A stretch of DNA of 64,000 nucleotides, taken from NCBI RefSeq assembly GCF_026626705.1, contig NZ_JAPNKC010000001.1:4278001-4342000 (forward strand), read 5' to 3'. The translations under genes and the position numbers were made by a program. Shown piece after piece: positions 48,374 through 55,910 of the stretch. This DNA is from Pyxidicoccus sp. MSG2. GTDB lineage: Bacteria > Myxococcota > Myxococcia > Myxococcales > Myxococcaceae. The notes under the pieces were generated by a model. The model saw only the letters and a program-made list of their open reading frames with translations. It did not search any database and was not told where the DNA came from. Within the stretch, counting starts at the first letter, position 1; each line of letters begins with the position of its first letter.

Positions 48374-49087
48374 ATGTTCGACCCCGCGCCCCTGCTGGCC
48401 CGGCTTCCTGATGTGCCCGACCGGGTCTGGGCGCGCGGCGCGCTGCTGGACGCGGGCGCCAGCGCCATCGAGTGGAGCGACGGCCGCTCCGCGCTGCTCA
48501 ACGATGACGGTGAGGCCTGCATCGTGGGCCGGCCGCCCAGGCCCCAGCTCCTCGCGTTCCTGGAGCGACTGGCTCCCGGGACGGAGGTGGTGCTGTCACT
48601 GGAGGATGCGCGGGCGCTCGGGCCGGTGCCGGGCTGGGGCGAGGAGGTGGCGGTGGTCCACGTCCAGCACGACCCACCACCGACGCCGCCCGTCATCCGG
48701 GGCACGGCGCGAGTGCTCGAAGCGGACGAGCCGCTGAACCTGGGCCACCTACCGGATGACCTCGCCCGGGAGCTCACGCACGCGCGCGCTTCCTCGCCGC
48801 TCGGGGTCGCCTTCACGGAGGAGGGCCTGTCCGTCGCATTCAGCTACGCCGGCAGCACGACGGAGACGTGGTGGGACGTGTCCATCGACACGGTGGAGGC
48901 GTGGCGACGGCAGGGGTACGCGTCGGCGGCGGCGCACGTGCTCATCGAGTCCATGCGCGCCCGAGGCAAGCGCGCGGTGTGGGCCGCCTTCGAGTCCAAC
49001 ACCGCGTCGCTCCAGCTCGCCGCCCGGCTCGGGTTCACCCCCGTGGCCCGGGTGGTCTCCCTCTTCCGCGAGGGCAGCGAGCGATAG
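48374..49087 (+). CDS. GNAT family N-acetyltransferase
   Basis: This 237-residue protein has an N-terminal region of about 120 residues with little similarity (WARGALLDAGASAIEW), then a C-terminal GNAT domain (about 130-235). The GNAT pattern AWRRQGYASAAAHVLIESMRARG (acetyl-CoA loop RRQGYA) and FESNTASLQLAARLGF, then TPVARVVSLFREG, are clear. It acetylates an unknown amine. ATG 48374 is used since the upstream in-frame extension is not protein-like. It converges on the dihydroxyacetone kinase gene. Confidence 0.82.
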   Translation: MFDPAPLLARLPDVPDRVWARGALLDAGASAIEWSDGRSALLNDDGEACIVGRPPRPQLLAFLERLAPGTEVVLSLEDARALGPVPGWGEEVAVVHVQHDPPPTPPVIRGTARVLEADEPLNLGHLPDDLARELTHARASSPLGVAFTEEGLSVAFSYAGSTTETWWDVSIDTVEAWRRQGYASAAAHVLIESMRARGKRAVWAAFESNTASLQLAARLGFTPVARVVSLFREGSER

Positions 49088-49094
49088 CCGCCGC

Positions 49095-50791
49095 TCACCC
49101 GATGAACGCGGTGAGCGCCTTCAGCCAGACGACCACCGCCGCCGCGCCGGCATCGGGCACGCCGAGCGCACGGTCGCCCAGGTAGCTCGCGCGCCCCAGG
49201 CGCGGCTGCATGCGCGTCGTCGCTTCCGCGCCCTGCTCGGCCTCGCGGACACAGACGGCCCAGGCGTCGGCGGCTGAGCGACCCGCCTTCACCTCCCGGG
49301 CAAACGCATCCGCCGCCGGCCTCAGCGCATCCAGCATGGTGCGGTCTCCGGGTCGAGCGCCGCCCAACTCCGACACCGCATCCACCGCGACACCGAACGC
49401 TTCAGCCCACGCGGTGGCGTCCGGCGTCCGGTCCACCAGGTGACGCGCGGCGCGCAGCAGCGCGGTGGCATAGAACGGCCCCGAACTGCCACCGATGCTG
49501 CGGCGCAACGCATGCCAATCGCATTCAGTGCCCGAGTGGGACTCGTCCACGCCGACTCCGGCAGCTCGCGAATCGCCGCCGCGCCGCGCGCGAGACTGAG
49601 CCCCAAATCTCCATCCCCCGCCGCGCTGTCCAGCGCCGTCAGCCGAGCCTCCGCCGCGTCGAACGCGTCCGCCACCGCCAGTGCCGCCTGCTGGAAGCGG
49701 TCCATCCCCGGCTGCCGCTCCCCGGCCTCCACCGGCGGCTCCCGCTCGGGTGACACGTGCCGGGGCTCACGCACCGGCGCCACGCTCCCCGCCCCCGGCC
49801 AGGCCGGCGCCGTCGTCGCACTGTCCAGCCACGCCAGCCGCGCGTCGTCCACCTTCAACAGCGACAGCGAGCACCCCGGCATCTCCAGCGCGGAGAGGAA
49901 CGTCCCGCTCCACGCCCGCTCCACGCGCACGCCCGCCTGGCGCAGCACCGCCAGCGCCCGCCTCGCGACGATGGCCAACTCCATGGGCGGTGTGCCCCCC
50001 AGGCCATTCACCAGCAGCGCCACCCTGTCGCCCGAGGAGATGCGCCGGTCCTCCAGAATCGTGGTCAGCAGCGTGTCCACCAGCGCATCCGCCGACTGCA
50101 TCGGCACGCGCCGCACGCCCTGCTCGCCGTGGATGCCCAGGCCCAATTCCAGCTCGTCCTCGCCCAGCGTGAAGCCGGGCCGCCCCGCAGCCGGCACCGT
50201 GCACGGCCCCAGCGCCACCCCCATGGTGCCCAGTTCCGCCGCCGCGGCCACGGCCTCTCGCGCCACCTCCGCCAGCGACGCGCCTGACGCCGCGGCCGCC
50301 CCCGCCACCTTGTGCACCAGCACCGTCCCCGCGATGCCCCGGCGCCGCGCGGGCTCCACCGTGTCGTGCAGGGCCACGTCGTCGGCCACCACCACCGTCT
50401 CCACGGGAATCCCCTCCGCGCGCGCCAACTCCGCGGCGAGCCCGAAGTTCAGCCGGTCTCCCGTGTAGTTCTTCACCACCAGGAGCGCGCCCGCCGGGCC
50501 GGACACCGCGCGGATGGCGGCCAGCACCGCGTCCGTGCTCGGCGAGGTGAACACGTCCCCCGCCACCGCCGCGTCCAGCATGCCCGCCCCCACGTAGCCC
50601 GCGTGCGCCGGCTCGTGCCCGCTACCGCCTCCGGAGATGACAGCCACCTTCCGCTGGTGCACGTCCGGCGGCGTGTCCGCGCGCACCACCACCGTCTCCC
50701 CCTCCAGCAGGGCCTGTCCCGGAGCGAGCGCGACCAGTCCTTCGAGCATCTCCCGCACCACGGCGCGGGGCGCGTTGACGAGCTTCTTCAC
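49095..50791 (-). pseudogene. Dihydroxyacetone kinase (DhaK-DhaL fusion) with a frameshift
   Basis: This would be an ATP-dependent dihydroxyacetone/glyceraldehyde kinase of about 565 residues. DhaK has ISGGGSGHEPAHAG (about 53) and the substrate-binding His in GIHGEQG (about 214). DhaL has the ATP-site AAGDGDLGLSLARG. After NAIGM the open frame leaves the family at 49505-49515; the correct continuation LRRSIGGSSGPFYATALL is in another frame and runs to 49095. One missing G (ATGCGTTG in place of ATGGCGTTG) restores the family. It is either a real null mutation or an assembly error. Without repair, the DhaL ATP domain is broken and the enzyme is inactive. Confidence 0.85.
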
Positions 50792-50933
50792 GGCGGTGTT
50801 CTCCTCGGTGAAGGGGGACGCCCAAGGTGGACGCGCCGCGTGGGCCCGTCAAGCACGACGCGTACGGCCGGTCTCCAACACGGGCCCGAGCGTCACAATC
50901 CCATCCGCGAGTCCCGGTGATAGGGTCCGCGGC

Positions 50934-51194
50934 ATGGCCAAGTCCCCGTGCCCCGTGACCCTGTCGCAGTTCCTCGAGAAGGCCGAGCCGTTGAAGGTCG
51001 TCATCAACGGCCAGGAGATGCTCGCCGAGGTGAAGTCGTTCTCCACCGGCTCGTTCGGCTGGTACATCAACGGCAAGACGCTCGTCACCGTCGATGGCAA
51101 GCCCGTCTCGGTCCAGATTGGAATGAACCTCACCGTCGTCGGCTCCAAGGAGGCCGACCGGGGGACGCCGAGCACCCCTCCATCCGCGACGTAA
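50934..51194 (+). CDS. Small cytoplasmic protein of unknown function
   Basis: The 86-residue protein has a mostly beta-strand core: LKVVINGQEMLAEVKSF, then GSFGWYINGKTLVTVDGK and PVSVQIGMNLTVVG. A short Thr/Pro tail ends it. I do not recognise it. ATG 50934 is the only convenient start, and codon use is normal. It stands between the dihydroxyacetone kinase gene (divergent) and the cNMP-binding gene. Confidence 0.65.
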   Translation: MAKSPCPVTLSQFLEKAEPLKVVINGQEMLAEVKSFSTGSFGWYINGKTLVTVDGKPVSVQIGMNLTVVGSKEADRGTPSTPPSAT

Positions 51195-51202
51195 CACCCG
51201 GA

Positions 51203-51234
51203 GTGCGCGGAGGAGCCCCACGCTCCCCGCGCAC
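51203..51234 (+). terminator. Candidate terminator hairpin
   Basis: GTGCGCGG (51203-51210) pairs with CCGCGCAC (51227-51234), extended by a GGAG/CTCC pair after a bulge. It lies 8 nt past the small gene's stop. Confidence 0.5.
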
Positions 51235-51285
51235 CACGCGGCGCTTGTAGGATGGCGCCGCCTCTTCTTCCTGGAAGTCATCGTC

Positions 51286-52179
51286 ATGTCCCTGCTGGAG
51301 CGTCTCCGGTCCCTGTTCTCCGACTCCGCCGCCCCCGCGTCGTCCACCGACGCCGGGGCCGCGCCCGCGCAGTCCGGCATCCCGGGCGCGGCGGAGCCCC
51401 CGACGCCCGTGGTCACCCGCTTCCTCCAGAAGGGCGAGGTGGTGGTGAAGGAGGGCGACTCCGGGACGTCCATGTTCGTCGTCCTGGAGGGCCGCGTCGC
51501 CGTGGCCCGCGAGGCGGAAGGCCAGGAGCCCCGCGTCGTCGAGCAGCTCGGCGCCGGCGAGTTCTTCGGCGAGCTGGCGCTGCTCACCGGCACCCCGCGC
51601 ACCGCGAGCGTGGTGGCCCTGGAGGATGCCGTCGTCCTCGAGCTGGCCCAGACGGGCGACCGCGCGGCCTGGGCGGACTATGGCGTGGAGGGCGACAAGG
51701 TGGAGCAGACCGCCCGCGAGCGCTTCATGGCGGAAGCCATCCGCGTCAACCCGCTGCTCGCCACACTGTCACCCGAGTTGCAGAAACAACTGGGCCACGC
51801 CTTCGTCCCCGTCACCGTACCAGCGGGCGAAACTTTGCTCACCAGAGGTAAACCTGGTGATGCGTTGTACCTGTTACTGCGTGGCCAGTGTGAAGTGTTC
51901 CACACCCACGACGACGGCACCCAGACGGCCTATCCCCGCCTGGAGGAGGGCGCCCTCTTCGGGGAGATTTCCCTGCTGCGCAGCCGCCTGGCCACCGCCA
52001 CCGTGCGCACGCTCATCCCCTGCACGCTGCTGAAGCTGGAGCGCGAAGTCTTCGAGAAGACCATCATGACCCAGCCCAACCTGCGCGGCGCCCTGGTGCG
52101 GCTGGGGCTGCAGCGGCTGAAGCAGACGGTGCAGGTGATGGCCGAGCCGTCCCGTGCACCCGAAGACATGGAGCCCTGA
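51286..52179 (+). CDS. Protein with two cyclic nucleotide-binding domains
   Basis: The 297-residue protein has a short N-terminal Ala/Pro linker and two cNMP-binding domains (about 45-140 and 160-275). The first keeps the phosphate-binding cassette GEFFGELALLTGTPRTASV, whose Arg and Ala-Ser fit cAMP binding. The second, ALFGEISLLRSRLATATV, lacks the Arg-Thr, so it may not bind nucleotide. No effector domain is attached, so it could act by binding a partner. It precedes a CBS-domain gene after 68 nt; that gene may have its own promoter. Confidence 0.85.
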   Translation: MSLLERLRSLFSDSAAPASSTDAGAAPAQSGIPGAAEPPTPVVTRFLQKGEVVVKEGDSGTSMFVVLEGRVAVAREAEGQEPRVVEQLGAGEFFGELALLTGTPRTASVVALEDAVVLELAQTGDRAAWADYGVEGDKVEQTARERFMAEAIRVNPLLATLSPELQKQLGHAFVPVTVPAGETLLTRGKPGDALYLLLRGQCEVFHTHDDGTQTAYPRLEEGALFGEISLLRSRLATATVRTLIPCTLLKLEREVFEKTIMTQPNLRGALVRLGLQRLKQTVQVMAEPSRAPEDMEP

Positions 52180-52192
52180 GACGCCCGGTGGT

Positions 52193-52208
52193 TGGCAACC
52201 CGTTTGCT
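52193..52208 (+). promoter_or_regulatory. Candidate sigma-54 promoter of the CBS gene
   Basis: TGGCAACCCGTTTGCT matches the sigma-54 consensus (TGGCAC-N5-TTGCW) at all but one of the informative bases, with GG and GC 10 nt apart. It lies 39 nt before the CBS gene. The same bases include TGC-TATAGC (52205-52213), a possible extended -10, so the sigma-54 reading is not exclusive. Confidence 0.5.
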
Positions 52209-52247
52209 ATAGCCCCCGCCGGGCAGCACGGGTTGGCGAGGTGGGCG

Positions 52248-52580
52248 ATGGCGGCGCAGTCCGAAGTTCGCAGTGCGTTGGTGGCGAAGGCAGTGACTCT
52301 GTTCCCGAATGACACGGTGGTGCGGGCGCTCGCGGTGATGAAGCGCTACGGGCTGGAGCGGATTTCCGTCGTGGACGAGACGCGCGGGGAGCTGCTCGGC
52401 AATGTGACGACCGAGGACCTCCGGCAGGTGTGGGAGCACTCGCCGCTGGCCTGTATGTCGGAAATTCTTTCCCTGAAATCCTTGCAGGAGGGTGAGGACG
52501 GCTCCTCCTGGCGCCCACGGGTGACGCTCATCTCCCCCCTGGTGGACGTGTATCAGACCAGCAAGCGCTGGAAGCAGTAA
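52248..52580 (+). CDS. CBS domain protein
   Basis: This 110-residue protein has one CBS-like unit (SALVAKAVTLFPNDTVVRAL, then MKRYGLERISVVDETRGELL and GNVTTEDLRQVW). CBS motifs bind adenosyl nucleotides and sense energy state, usually as pairs, so it may dimerise. ATG 52248 is preceded by GAGGTG. A second family end (MSEILSLKSL) is seen after the domain. It converges on the HxlR gene with 8 nt between stops. Confidence 0.8.
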   Translation: MAAQSEVRSALVAKAVTLFPNDTVVRALAVMKRYGLERISVVDETRGELLGNVTTEDLRQVWEHSPLACMSEILSLKSLQEGEDGSSWRPRVTLISPLVDVYQTSKRWKQ

Positions 52581-52588
52581 CGCCCGCT

Positions 52589-52933
52589 TCACCGGAGCTG
52601 CTTCAGCCTCGCGCCGACCTCGACGATGGCGCGGATGGCCGGGAGCAGCTCCGCGCCCAGCTCCGTCAGCGAGTACTCCACCGACGGCGGAGAGGTGGGC
52701 AGGGCCCGGCGGCGCACGACGCCTCGCTGCTCCAGCGTCTTCAGGCGGGCGCTGAGGACCTTGGCGGAGATGCGGGGCATGTCCGCCCGCAGCTCGCTGA
52801 AGCGTCGCGGACCGGCGCTCAGGTGCCAGAGGACGTTGGGCGTCCACGCCCCGCCGATGAGGGACATGCACTCCGTCAGCGCGCAGGGGGGCGGCGGAGC
52901 GGGAGCCCTGCTCTTTCGCCTGGGCAACGACAT
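52589..52933 (-). CDS. HxlR-family transcriptional regulator
   Basis: The 114-residue winged-helix regulator has the HxlR signature: CALTECMSLIGGAWTPNVLWHLSAG (about residues 17-40, read in parts), RRFSELRADMPRISAKVLSA and RLKTLEQRGVVRRR. HxlR proteins often sense electrophiles or oxidation through a cysteine near the start; C17 and C22 are candidates here. ATG 52931-52933 has GGAGG upstream. It diverges from the nitronate monooxygenase gene, its probable target, with a perfect palindrome between. Confidence 0.9.
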   Translation of the reverse strand: MSLPRRKSRAPAPPPPCALTECMSLIGGAWTPNVLWHLSAGPRRFSELRADMPRISAKVLSARLKTLEQRGVVRRRALPTSPPSVEYSLTELGAELLPAIRAIVEVGARLKQLR

Positions 52934-52945
52934 GGGCGTCCTCCA

Positions 52946-52961
52946 GTAACCGTCCGGTTAC
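52946..52961. promoter_or_regulatory. HxlR operator candidate
   Basis: GTAACCG, TC, CGGTTAC: perfect 7-bp arms, 13 nt upstream of the HxlR start codon in the 95-nt divergent gap. A further half-site, GTAACC, lies at 52973-52978. It fits control of both HxlR and the monooxygenase. Confidence 0.65.
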
Positions 52962-53028
52962 CACGAAGTGAAGTAACCCCTGCTTACGAGTGGCGCGCGC
53001 AAAAACCAGCGGCGCTTATCCTTGCCCC

Positions 53029-54126
53029 ATGAGCGAGACATGGAGCGGCAAGGCAGGCAGCCAGACGGAGGCCGTGCGCCGGCTGGGCGTGAAGTACCCC
53101 ATCGTCCAGGGACCGTTCGGCGGTGGACTGTCCACCACGCGACTCGCGGCGACGGTGTCCAACCTGGGAGGGCTCGGCTCCTTCGGCGCGTACGCCCTGC
53201 CGCCGGACGAGCTGGGCCGGCTGACGAAGGAGCTTCGGTCGCTGACGTCCCAGCCCTTCGCCGTGAATCTCTGGGTGTCGGACCATGATCCAGGCGGGCT
53301 GAGCCTGAGCCCGGAGGCGTTCGACCGCGCCTACGCGCTCTTCGAGCCCTTCTACCGGGAGCTGGGCGTGGACAAGCCCGAGCGGCCCGAGCGCTTCAGC
53401 CAGCGCTTCGAGGACCAGGTGGACGCGCTGCTGGAGGCCCGGCCGCCGGTGTTCAGCTTCGTGTTCGGCGTGCCCTCGGCCACCATCCTCGCGGAGTGCC
53501 GCAGGCGCGGCATCGTCACCGTCGGCGCGGCGACGTCGATTGCGGAGGCGCAGGCGCTCGACGGCGCGGGCGTGGACCTCATCGTGGCCACGGGCTTCGA
53601 GGCGGGCGGACACCGGCCGTCGTTCCTCGCGCGGGCGGAGGACTCGCTCATGGGGACGCTCGCCCTCACCCCGCTCGTCGCGGACCGGGTGAAGGCGCCC
53701 GTCATCGCCGCTGGTGGAATCAGTGACGCGCGCGGCCTGCGCGCGGTGATGGCGCTGGGCGCGCAGGCCGGACAGCTCGGCACCGTGTTCCTCGCGTGCG
53801 AGGAGTCCGGCGCCACGCCCGAGCACCGCGCCGCGCTGTTCAGCGACAAGTCCCAGGCCACGGTGCTGACGCGGGCCTTCTCCGGGCGGCTGGCGCGCGG
53901 CCTGCGCAACCGCTGGAGCGACGAGATGAACGCCCGCGCCGCGGAATTGCTCCCCTTCCCCGTCCAGGGCTGGTTCCTGTCGAAGCTGAGGCCCGCCGTC
54001 GTCAAGGCGGGGCGCACGGACCTCATCTCCCTCTGGAGCGGACAGGGCGCCCCCAACCTGAAGCACCACACCGCGCCGGAGCTGATGGAGTCACTGGTGC
54101 GCGGCCTGACGCAACCAGGCCCGTGA
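53029..54126 (+). CDS. Nitronate monooxygenase
   Basis: The 365-residue flavoenzyme belongs to the nitronate monooxygenase/2-nitropropane dioxygenase family, which uses FMN to oxidise alkyl nitronates. It begins with the TIM-barrel segment YPIVQGPFGGGLSTTRLA. The FMN-contact motif GFEAGGHRPSF (catalytic-like His, about residue 193) and AAGGISDARG are clear, followed by GTVFLACEES. The ATG at 53029 is the natural start. It diverges from the HxlR regulator, which suggests induction by an electrophile. Confidence 0.9.
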   Translation: MSETWSGKAGSQTEAVRRLGVKYPIVQGPFGGGLSTTRLAATVSNLGGLGSFGAYALPPDELGRLTKELRSLTSQPFAVNLWVSDHDPGGLSLSPEAFDRAYALFEPFYRELGVDKPERPERFSQRFEDQVDALLEARPPVFSFVFGVPSATILAECRRRGIVTVGAATSIAEAQALDGAGVDLIVATGFEAGGHRPSFLARAEDSLMGTLALTPLVADRVKAPVIAAGGISDARGLRAVMALGAQAGQLGTVFLACEESGATPEHRAALFSDKSQATVLTRAFSGRLARGLRNRWSDEMNARAAELLPFPVQGWFLSKLRPAVVKAGRTDLISLWSGQGAPNLKHHTAPELMESLVRGLTQPGP

Positions 54127-54272
54127 CACCAGGGCGCTCCGGGTTTCAGTCCTCCCGGAGATGCCCTCCATCTGTCAACAATCCCACCACTGAGTTGCAA
54201 TAGCCACGGCCCGACGGCGTTCCCCCTCTACCCGGAATCTCCCGGGGATTGCGGACAGGGACTCTCGAAGCC

Positions 54273-55754
54273 ATGCAGAAGCTCATCCGACGTCCATTCA
54301 TCGCACTGGGCTGCGCACTCGCGCTGGGACTTCAAGCCTGTGGAGGCGCCGCCGCCTTCCCCGAGGGAGAGGCTCCTCCCCCGGAAGCCGCGGCCGTCGC
54401 GCCCGTCGAGGCCCGTGCGGCACTCGACGGCGAGACGGACATCCTCGTCGCGCTCCGGTCCATCCCCGGCCTCACGGTGGTGAGCGAGGGCACCACGCCG
54501 CAGCCCGGCTGGCGCTTCTTCATCCTCTCCTATGACCAGCCGGTGGACCACCGGCACCCCGAGGGCGCGCGCTTCCAGCAGCGCCTGACGCTGCTGCACC
54601 GCTCGACGCAGAGGCCCATGGTGCTGGCCAGCACGGGCTACGGCATCAGCACGTTTCCGGGCCGGACGGAGCCCACCTGGCTGCTCGACGCGAACCAGCT
54701 CCTCGTCGAGCACCGCTTCTTCGGCCCCTCCACGCCGGTGCCCGCCACGTGGGAGCACCTCACGCTGGGTCAGGCCGCGGCGGACCACCACCGCATCGTC
54801 ACCGCCTTCAAGACACTCTACACCGGCAAGTGGGTGGGCACCGGCGCCAGCAAGGGCGGCATGACGTCCATCTACCACCGCGCCCTCTACCCGAATGACG
54901 TGGACGCCACCGTCGCCTACGTGGCGCCCAACAGCTTCGGCCCGCAGGACCCGCGCTACATCCAATTCCTCAGCCGCGTGGGCGACGCGGCCTGCCGCGA
55001 GCGCATCCGCGACTTCCAGCGCGACGCGCTCACCCGGCGCGCCGAATTGGTGCCGCACATGGTGCTGGCCGCCGCCGCGCAGGGGCTGAGCTACGACTTC
55101 CTCGGCGCGGACAAGACGTTCGAGTTCTCCATCCTCGAGCTGCCCTTCGTCTTCTGGCAGTACAGCACCGCCGCGGAGTGCTCCCTCATCCCCACGCCCG
55201 GCGCACCGGCGGACGAGGTGATTGCGGCGCTGGACTCCTTCCTCGGCCTCTATTCCTTCAGCGACGGCAGCATCGACTACTACGCGCCCTACTACTTCCA
55301 GGCGGGCACGCAGCTCGGCAGCTACCGCTCCGACGAGCGGCACCTGCACGGGCTCCTGCACTACCCTCGGCAGTACGCGCCGGCCAGCCTCGTGCCCTTC
55401 TCGCTGGAGCCCTACCCGTTCGACCACCTGGCCATGCCGCTCATCGCCGCGTGGGTGAAGACGCGGGGCGAGCGCATCCTGCTCGTCTACGGAGAGAACG
55501 ACCCGTGGTCCACGAATGCCTTCGACGTGCGCGAGCGCAATGACTCGTTCCGGTTCTTCATGCCCGGCGGCAACCACGGCTCCTTCATCTCCGGCCTCCC
55601 CGAGGCCGACTACGCCCTGGCATTGGAACGGCTCACCACGTGGGCCGGCGTCTCGGCTCCGGGCCTCGCCTCCCATGGGGCTCCCGCCCCGCTCTCCGCC
55701 GAGGAGCGCGCCGAGCTGCTCCGCGAGCGCCGCCGCGGGCCGCCCCGGGAGTAG
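54273..55754 (+). CDS. Peptidase S37 family lipoprotein (tripeptidyl aminopeptidase-like)
   Basis: The 494-residue protein has a lipobox (LGLQAC, about residue 20) and an alpha/beta hydrolase of the S37 family. Key parts are LLVEHRFFGPS (about 145), nucleophile Ser in GTGASKGGMTS (about 190), an Asp in VYGENDPWS (about 405) and the final His in PGGNHGSF (about 425). S37 enzymes such as the Streptomyces one release tripeptides from extracellular proteins. A nutrient-scavenging role outside the cell is likely. A clear terminator follows. Confidence 0.87.
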   Translation: MQKLIRRPFIALGCALALGLQACGGAAAFPEGEAPPPEAAAVAPVEARAALDGETDILVALRSIPGLTVVSEGTTPQPGWRFFILSYDQPVDHRHPEGARFQQRLTLLHRSTQRPMVLASTGYGISTFPGRTEPTWLLDANQLLVEHRFFGPSTPVPATWEHLTLGQAAADHHRIVTAFKTLYTGKWVGTGASKGGMTSIYHRALYPNDVDATVAYVAPNSFGPQDPRYIQFLSRVGDAACRERIRDFQRDALTRRAELVPHMVLAAAAQGLSYDFLGADKTFEFSILELPFVFWQYSTAAECSLIPTPGAPADEVIAALDSFLGLYSFSDGSIDYYAPYYFQAGTQLGSYRSDERHLHGLLHYPRQYAPASLVPFSLEPYPFDHLAMPLIAAWVKTRGERILLVYGENDPWSTNAFDVRERNDSFRFFMPGGNHGSFISGLPEADYALALERLTTWAGVSAPGLASHGAPAPLSAEERAELLRERRRGPPRE

Positions 55755-55765
55755 GCCCAGGGCCG

Positions 55766-55796
55766 TGACGGGCGGGCGAGGTGGGTCCGCCCGTCA
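55766..55796 (+). terminator. Terminator of the S37 peptidase gene
   Basis: TGACGGGCGG (55766-55775) pairs perfectly with CCGCCCGTCA (55787-55796) around an 11-nt loop, 11 nt past the stop. A T-rich stretch follows about 20 nt later. Confidence 0.65.
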
Positions 55797-55910
55797 TGGG
55801 ACTTCCGGTAGCCGTGTTTCTTTTGCACTTCACATTGAATTTCGGACGCACTCCGCCGTCCGTCCCCTCCCTCGCACTGCCGGGCCGGCGGTATTTCGCG
55901 AGGTGAAGAG

